In this document: in pieces, positions 5,964-9,735 of the stretch
Numbering within the stretch: the stretch's first letter is position 1
Layout of the letters: each line of letters starts with the position of its first letter
NCBI GenBank assembly: GCA_015487895.1
Contig: WFOW01000173.1
Location: 1-9,735, forward strand
DNA from: Gammaproteobacteria bacterium
Lineage (GTDB): Bacteria > Pseudomonadota > Gammaproteobacteria > S144-34
Direction: 5' to 3'
DNA: 9,735 nt
The notes under the pieces: generated by a model
Databases searched by the model: none
Told to the model about the DNA's origin: nothing
What the model saw: only the letters and a program-made list of their open reading frames with translations
Program-made: the position numbers and the translations under genes

Positions 5964-5969
5964 ATTGTA
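5964..5969 (-). promoter_or_regulatory. Possible -10 hexamer TACAAT for ilvD
   Basis: On the minus strand the sequence reads GGTTACAATGG; TACAAT differs from the consensus at one position and is the same hexamer seen at 3037-3042. Transcription would start near 5957 and place the whole of repeat copy B in the ilvD 5' leader. No convincing -35 is seen. Confidence 0.35.
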
Positions 5970-5975
5970 ACCTCC

Positions 5976-6041
5976 GGGAGGCGCGCGGCAGGCCATGCAC
6001 CCGCCGCGTGCAGGGTTTTGCCTCCCACGTCCGCACGGGAG
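5976..6041 (+). promoter_or_regulatory. Possible translational switch structure in the argE leader
   Basis: GGGAGGC (5976-5982) is fully complementary to GCCTCCC (6020-6026); an inner stem TGCAC/GTGCA lies at 5996-6012. The same CTCCC (6022-6026) can instead pair with GGGAG (6037-6041), the likely Shine-Dalgarno of argE. The pairings exclude one another, so the left arm could act as an anti-anti-Shine-Dalgarno. This needs transcription to begin upstream of 5976, which is not shown; short GC pairings also occur by chance in DNA this GC-rich. Confidence 0.3.
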
Positions 6042-6051
6042 CCGCACCGCC

Positions 6052-7209
6052 GTGAGCCGACGCATCCCACCGCTGCGCGAGATGCTCGCCGGGCTGGTCG
6101 CCATCCCCTCGGTGAGCTCGCCCGACCCCGCGCTCGACCAGCCCAACGAGGCGGTGGTGGCGCGCCTGGCCGAGTGGCTGGAGGCGCTCGGCTTCGCCGT
6201 CGAGGTGCTGCCGGTGCCGGGCCGGCCCGGCAAGGCCAACCTGGTCGCCACCCTGGGGCGCGGGCCCGGCGGGCTGGTGCTCGCCGGCCACACCGACACG
6301 GTGCCCTTCGACGCCGGGCGCTGGTCGAGCGACCCCCTCCGCCTCACCGAGCGCGAAGGGCGCCTCCACGGGCTCGGCACCGCGGACATGAAGGGCTTCT
6401 TCCCGCTGGTGCTCGAGGTCGCGGCCGAGCTCGAGGCGCGGCGCTTGCGCGCGCCGCTGGTGGTGCTCGCCACCGCCGACGAGGAGAGCACCATGTCGGG
6501 CGCGCGCGCCCTGGCCGAGTCCGGACGCCCGCTCGGGCGGCATGCCGTCATCGGCGAGCCCACGGGACTCAGGCCCGTGCGCGCCCACAAGGGCATCCTC
6601 ATGGAGCGCCTGCGGCTGGTGGGCCGCCCCGGCCACTCGAGCGACCCGGCGCTCGGCGACAGCGCGCTGGAGGGGATGCACGAGCTGCTGGGCGCGCTGC
6701 TGGCCTGGCGCGCGGAGCTCCAGCGGCGGCACCGCGATCCCGCCTTCGCGGTGCCCTTCCCCACGCTCAACCCCGGCGCCATCCGCGGCGGCGACAGCCC
6801 CAACCGCATCTGCGGCGAGTGTGCCCTCGACCTCGACCTGCGCATGCTGCCCGGCATGGACCCGCAGGCGCTGCGCGCGCGCCTGCGCGCCCTCGCCGGC
6901 GAGGTGGCCACGCGCCGCGGGCTCGCGCTCGAGTGCGAGGCGCTGTTCGAGGGCGTGGGCGCGCTGGCCACGCCCGCCGAGGCCGCGGTCGTGCGGGCGG
7001 CGGAGTCGCTCACGGGGCATGCGGCCGAGGCGGTCGCCTTCGCCACCGAGGCGCCCTTCCTCGCGCGCCTCGGCTGCGAGACCGTGGTCCTCGGCCCCGG
7101 GGACATCGCCCAGGCCCACCAGCCGGACGAGTTCCTCGCCCTGGACCGCATCGGGCCCATGCTGCGCATCCTCCGCGGCCTGGTGCGGCGGTTCTGCCTG
7201 GAGGAGTGA
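6052..7209 (+). CDS. argE: Acetylornithine deacetylase ArgE
   Basis: M20-family metallohydrolase that removes the acetyl group from N-acetylornithine to give ornithine in the linear arginine route. From the GTG at 6052 the protein is 385 residues (E. coli 383), and the metal-site residues fall almost exactly at E. coli positions: H80 and D82 ([10 protein letters not shown]), D112 (GTADMKGFF), the catalytic E144/E145 pair (ATADEEST), E169 (IGEPTG) and H356 (AHQPDEF). The dimerisation/lid part starts near 180 ([19 protein letters not shown]). An ATG at 5995 is also in frame but would add 19 Pro/Arg-rich residues; ArgE proteins normally start just before a 'LPxLREML'-like stretch, which favours the GTG. 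GGGAG lies 10 bases before it. Divergent from ilvD; argA follows in the same direction. Confidence 0.94.
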   Translation: MSRRIPPLREMLAGLVAIPSVSSPDPALDQPNEAVVARLAEWLEALGFAVEVLPVPGRPGKANLVATLGRGPGGLVLAGHTDTVPFDAGRWSSDPLRLTEREGRLHGLGTADMKGFFPLVLEVAAELEARRLRAPLVVLATADEESTMSGARALAESGRPLGRHAVIGEPTGLRPVRAHKGILMERLRLVGRPGHSSDPALGDSALEGMHELLGALLAWRAELQRRHRDPAFAVPFPTLNPGAIRGGDSPNRICGECALDLDLRMLPGMDPQALRARLRALAGEVATRRGLALECEALFEGVGALATPAEAAVVRAAESLTGHAAEAVAFATEAPFLARLGCETVVLGPGDIAQAHQPDEFLALDRIGPMLRILRGLVRRFCLEE

Positions 7210-7369
7210 ACGCGAGACGAGGAACGGGCTGCGGGCGAGATCGGGGACCCGAAGGGGCGCGCGCGAAGCGCGCACCACCACTCGCCTCCCGACCCCCGAC
7301 TCCCGCCTCCAGGTGTGCCCGCACGGGCGCGGCTCTGCTAATGTGGGGCGCCGGGGAGTTGCCGCACGC
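7210..7369 (+). other. argE-argA intergenic gap with short GC hairpins
   Basis: 160 bases without a gene. GCGCGC (7259-7264) and GCGCGC (7268-7273) form a stem around GAA. It is nested inside the longer-range pair GGCGAG (7234-7239) and CTCGCC (7281-7286). The left half is purine-rich and the right half (7281-7310) is a C-rich run of imperfect CTCCCGAC-like units. No T-run is present, so no standard terminator is seen. Confidence 0.4.
7337..7342 (+). promoter_or_regulatory. Possible -10 hexamer for argA
   Basis: GCTAAT, preceded by CTCT and followed by GTGG, matches four of six -10 positions and is the only AT-rich stretch in this gap. A start near 7349 would give a leader of about 20 bases containing GGGGAG (7353-7358), 11 bases before the argA ATG. 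No -35 is recognised. Confidence 0.25.
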
Positions 7370-8698
7370 ATGAGCGAACGCCTCACAGCCGCCGACGCGC
7401 AGCGCTTCGTCGCCTGGTTCCGCGCCGCCTCGCCCTACGTGCACACCCACCGCGGGCGCACCTTCGTCGTGCACCTCGACGGGGCGGCCGTCGAGGACCC
7501 GGCCTTCCCGGCGCTGGTCCACGACCTGGCGCTGGTGCATGCGCTGGGCGTGCGGCTGGTGCTCGTCCACGGCGCGCGCCCCCAGATCGACCGCTGCCTC
7601 GCCGAGCGCGGGCTCGCGCCGCGCTACGCGCAGGGGCTGCGCGTGACCGACGCCGCGGCCCTGCCCTGCGTGGAGGCGGCGGCGGGGGCGGTGCGGGTGC
7701 GCATCGAGGCGCTGCTGTCCATGGGGCTCCCGAACACGCCCATGGCGGGCGCGCGCCTGCGCGTGGTCTCCGGCAACTTCGTGACGGCGCGCCCCGTCGG
7801 CGTGCGCGAGGGCGTGGACTTCGGCCACACGGGCGAGGTGCGGCGCATCGACGTCGCCGGCATCCGGCGCCAGCTCGACGAGGGCGCCATCGTCCTTCTC
7901 GGCCCCATCGGGCACTCGCCCACGGGCGAGGTCTTCAACCTGAGCGCCGAGGCGGTGGCGACGCAGGCCGCGCTCCGCCTGCGCGCCGACAAGCTCATCT
8001 TCCTGGTGGAGGGGGCGGGGCTCGCGCGCGGGCGCCGCGGCCCGCGCGAGCTCACCACCGCCGAGGCCGAGCGGCGGCTCGCGCGCGGGCGCCTGCCCGA
8101 GGGCCTGGCGCGCGTGCTTGCCGACGCCGTGGCCGCCTGCCGCGGCGGGGTGCCGCGCGCCCACATCGTGGGCCGCGCCCGCGACGGGGCGCTGCTGCTC
8201 GAGCTCTACACCCGCGACGGCGCCGGCACCCTGGTGAGCGCCGAGGGCTTCGAGGAGCTGCGCGAGGCGCGCATCGAGGACCTGCCGGGCATCCGCGCCC
8301 TCGTCGCGCCGCTCGAGCGCCAGGGGGTGCTGGTGCCGCGCCCGCCGGAGCGGCTCGAGGCCGAGGTGGGACGCTTCGCCGTCCTCGAGCGCGACGGCAT
8401 GATCGTCGGCACCGCCGCGGTGTACCCTTTCCCGGAGGAGGGCGTGGCCGAGCTCGGCTGCCTCGCCGTGCATCCGGACTACCGCGGCGAGGGCCGTGGC
8501 GATGCGCTCCTGCGCGAGGCCGAGCGGCGCGCGCGCGCCGAGGGCGCCCGGCGGCTGTTCGTGCTCACGACGCGCGCGGTGCACTGGTTCCGCGAGCGCG
8601 GCTTCGAGCCCGCGGACGTGCGCGACCTGCCGGTGCGCCGGCGCGCGCTCTACAACTGGCAGCGCCGCTCGAAGGTGCTGGTCAAGACGCTCGCATGA
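7370..8698 (+). CDS. argA: Amino-acid N-acetyltransferase (N-acetylglutamate synthase) ArgA
   Basis: Catalyses the first step of the linear arginine pathway, transfer of acetyl from acetyl-CoA to glutamate; enzymes of this type are usually feedback-inhibited by arginine through the kinase-like domain. Predicted 442 residues (E. coli 443). The amino-acid-kinase-like domain covers about 1-290: [12 protein letters not shown] (63-74), [12 protein letters not shown] (131-142), [17 protein letters not shown] (178-194) and KLIFLVEG (208-215). The GNAT domain covers about 296-442: [17 protein letters not shown] (365-381) with the acetyl-CoA loop, [19 protein letters not shown] (397-414) and [16 protein letters not shown] at the end, all close to E. 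coli ArgA. The ATG at 7370 gives the normal N-terminus. Its TGA overlaps the next gene's ATG. Confidence 0.96.
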   Translation: MSERLTAADAQRFVAWFRAASPYVHTHRGRTFVVHLDGAAVEDPAFPALVHDLALVHALGVRLVLVHGARPQIDRCLAERGLAPRYAQGLRVTDAAALPCVEAAAGAVRVRIEALLSMGLPNTPMAGARLRVVSGNFVTARPVGVREGVDFGHTGEVRRIDVAGIRRQLDEGAIVLLGPIGHSPTGEVFNLSAEAVATQAALRLRADKLIFLVEGAGLARGRRGPRELTTAEAERRLARGRLPEGLARVLADAVAACRGGVPRAHIVGRARDGALLLELYTRDGAGTLVSAEGFEELREARIEDLPGIRALVAPLERQGVLVPRPPERLEAEVGRFAVLERDGMIVGTAAVYPFPEEGVAELGCLAVHPDYRGEGRGDALLREAERRARAEGARRLFVLTTRAVHWFRERGFEPADVRDLPVRRRALYNWQRRSKVLVKTLA

Positions 8699-9597
8699 GG
8701 ACGCGTCCCGCAACCCGCGCCGCGCTCGCGCTGGCCGCCGCCCTCGCCGCGGCGCCCGGTGCGGCCGCCGGGGCCTGCCCGCCGGAGCTCCGCGCGCAGG
8801 CGGCGGTGACCGCCGCGCGCGTCGAGGCCGCCTGGCGCGCGGGGCGGCCGCTGCGTTTTCTCGCCGCGCGCGAATGGCGCGAGGCGCGCTGCGTGCGCGC
8901 CGCCCTTGTCGCGCGGCTCGCCCGCCGCCTCGGCCCCGTGGCCGGCTACAAGGCGGCGCTCACCACGCGGGCCCTGCAGGCGCGCTTCGGCACGGACCGG
9001 CCCGTGCTCGGCGTGCTGCTCGCGGGGATGCTGCGCGCGGGCCCGCGGGCAATGGTGCCGCTCCACACCACCGCCCGCACCCTGTTCGAGCCCGACCTCA
9101 TGGTGCGGGTGGGCGATGCCGCGGCGCTCGAGGCGGCGCGCACGCCCCTCGAGGCCGCCCTCGCCCTCGACGCGCTCGTGCCCTTCGTGGAGCTCCCGGA
9201 GGTGCTCTACGCCCACGGCCTCCGCCCCACGGCCGCCGCCATCGCCGCCATCAACGCCGGGGCCGCCCTGGGCCTGACGGGCCCCGCCGTGCCGCTGGCC
9301 GGCGGCGCGCCCGAGCGCATCGCGCGCATCCGGGGCGTGCGCGTGCGCCTGCACGGCGGCACCCCGCGCAGGCTGCTCGCCGAGGGCTCGGCGCGCGCCC
9401 TGGGCGACCCGCTCGGCGTGGTGCTGTGGCTGCGCGATGCGCTCGCGGCCGAGGGCCTGCGCCCGCGCCGCGGCGACCTGCTCTCGCTCGGCAGCCTCCT
9501 CCCGCCGCGGCCCGCGCGGCCCGGGCGCGTGCTCGAGGCGCGCTACGAGATCCCGGGCGCGCCGCCCGCGGCCCTCGAGGTCGCCTTCCGGCCGTAA
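8695..9597 (+). CDS. Predicted exported protein of the 2-keto-4-pentenoate hydratase (MhpD)/fumarylacetoacetase family
   Basis: Predicted 300 residues. Residues 1-27 look like a signal peptide (RTRPATR, a long Ala/Leu core, then AAAGA), which is unusual for a normally cytoplasmic family. The rest fits MhpD-like hydratases/decarboxylases: GPVAGYKAALTT (80-91, with the family lysine K86), FGTDRPVLGVLLAGML (98-113), LFEPDLMVRVGD (130-141), LDALVPFVELPEV (158-170), AAINAGAALGLTGP (184-197) and DLLSLGSLLPPRPARPG (261-277). E132, D134 and E166 match the E-x-E...E metal triad, with Asp replacing the middle Glu. The only two cysteines, C28 and C66, lie after the predicted cleavage site and could form a disulfide. 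Its ATG overlaps the argA stop (ATGA), so translation is probably coupled. Substrate unknown; an aromatic meta-cleavage role is not supported by its neighbours. Confidence 0.75.
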   Translation: MRTRPATRAALALAAALAAAPGAAAGACPPELRAQAAVTAARVEAAWRAGRPLRFLAAREWREARCVRAALVARLARRLGPVAGYKAALTTRALQARFGTDRPVLGVLLAGMLRAGPRAMVPLHTTARTLFEPDLMVRVGDAAALEAARTPLEAALALDALVPFVELPEVLYAHGLRPTAAAIAAINAGAALGLTGPAVPLAGGAPERIARIRGVRVRLHGGTPRRLLAEGSARALGDPLGVVLWLRDALAAEGLRPRRGDLLSLGSLLPPRPARPGRVLEARYEIPGAPPAALEVAFRP

Positions 9598-9735
9598 CCC
9601 GCCTCCTGTCCCCTGCCTCCGTCACACGGCACCAGCGCCGGCGGCGGACGGTGCGGCGGATAGAGCGGTTCGAGCCGCCAGCGGGGGCCCTTCCCGTCGA
9701 CCGGCATCTCCTTCAGCAGGCGGACGACCGGTGGC
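9543..9735 (-). CDS. Possible C-terminal end of an unidentified minus-strand gene (partial)
   Basis: On the minus strand one frame is open from the right edge to a TAG at 9543-9545. It reads VVRLLKEMPVDGKGPRWRL, then EPLYPPHRPPPALVPCDG. Third codon positions are mostly G or C, as in the real genes, while the neighbouring frame is not GC3-rich and the remaining one stops at once, which favours this frame. I do not recognise the family. The last part overlaps the 3' end of the hydratase-like gene by 55 bases, more than usual for convergent genes, so the true stop could differ (a TGA at 9622-9624 lies in another frame). Confidence is low because only about 45 codons lie outside another gene. Confidence 0.35.
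   Translation of the reverse strand, partial: PPVVRLLKEMPVDGKGPRWRLEPLYPPHRPPPALVPCDGGRGQEAGYGRKATSRAAGGAPGIS

Noticed and set aside
5818..6000. Target-site duplication around repeat copy B
   Set aside because: No matching direct repeat was found around 5847-5950; its upstream boundary is unclear.
5818..6051. ArgR operator (ARG box) or cobalamin riboswitch in the intergenic gaps
   Set aside because: No AT-rich palindromic ARG box-like sequence is visible before argE or argA, and no B12-box-like segment was seen.
5818..7386. Minus-strand frame continuous with ilvD far upstream, across the argE region
   Set aside because: It is the open shadow frame of argE in GC-rich DNA; the sequence beyond the IlvD N-terminus has no family motifs, and ilvD has its own start with a strong GGGGAGG.

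Overview
The window looks like chromosomal DNA from a very GC-rich gammaproteobacterium (GC clearly above 70 % by eye, almost every third codon position G or C). The gene set points to that class: an AmpD-AmpE pair, a YgiM-type SH3 protein, an E. coli-like IlvD, and a classic two-domain ArgA next to a 385-residue ArgE whose metal-site residues fall almost exactly at E. coli positions. A Chromatiales/Ectothiorhodospiraceae-like lineage is plausible but is inference only. No tRNA, rRNA, CRISPR array or transposase gene was seen.

Layout. Bases 1-2971 hold a tight minus-strand run read right to left: ampD, ampE (4-base overlap), a CobC-type histidine phosphatase (11-base gap) and a BtuF-type cobalamin-binding protein (13-base overlap) that runs off the left edge. 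The run joins cell-wall recycling (ampDE) to cobalamin salvage (cobC, btuF). Bases 2972-3243 are a gap dominated by a hairpin-rich insertion. Bases 3244-3936 encode the plus-strand SH3/coiled-coil/membrane protein, convergent with minus-strand ilvD (3976-5817). Bases 5818-6051 are a divergent gap between ilvD and argE with a second copy of the repeat. Plus-strand argE (6052-7209) and argA (7370-8698) follow, then an exported MhpD-like hydratase-family protein (8695-9597) whose start overlaps the argA stop. The last 138 bases probably hold the end of an unidentified minus-strand gene.

How the genes relate. ArgA opens the linear acetylated arginine route and ArgE removes the acetyl group at the ornithine step. 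IlvD serves branched-chain amino acid synthesis. AmpD recycles anhydro-muropeptides in the cytoplasm. CobC and BtuF serve cobalamin assembly or uptake.

Most interesting non-coding signal. A repeat of about 103 bp occurs twice in opposite orientation (3137-3239 and 5847-5950, about 83 % identical), each time just upstream of and co-oriented with a gene (the SH3 gene; ilvD). Its 3' end is an 11-bp hairpin that differs between copies by a compensating base-pair change. The first copy is part of a roughly 157-bp block flanked by a perfect 9-bp direct repeat. Removing the block and one repeat restores an ideal Shine-Dalgarno at the SH3 gene, which suggests a small non-autonomous element inserted between a gene's ribosome binding site and its start codon.
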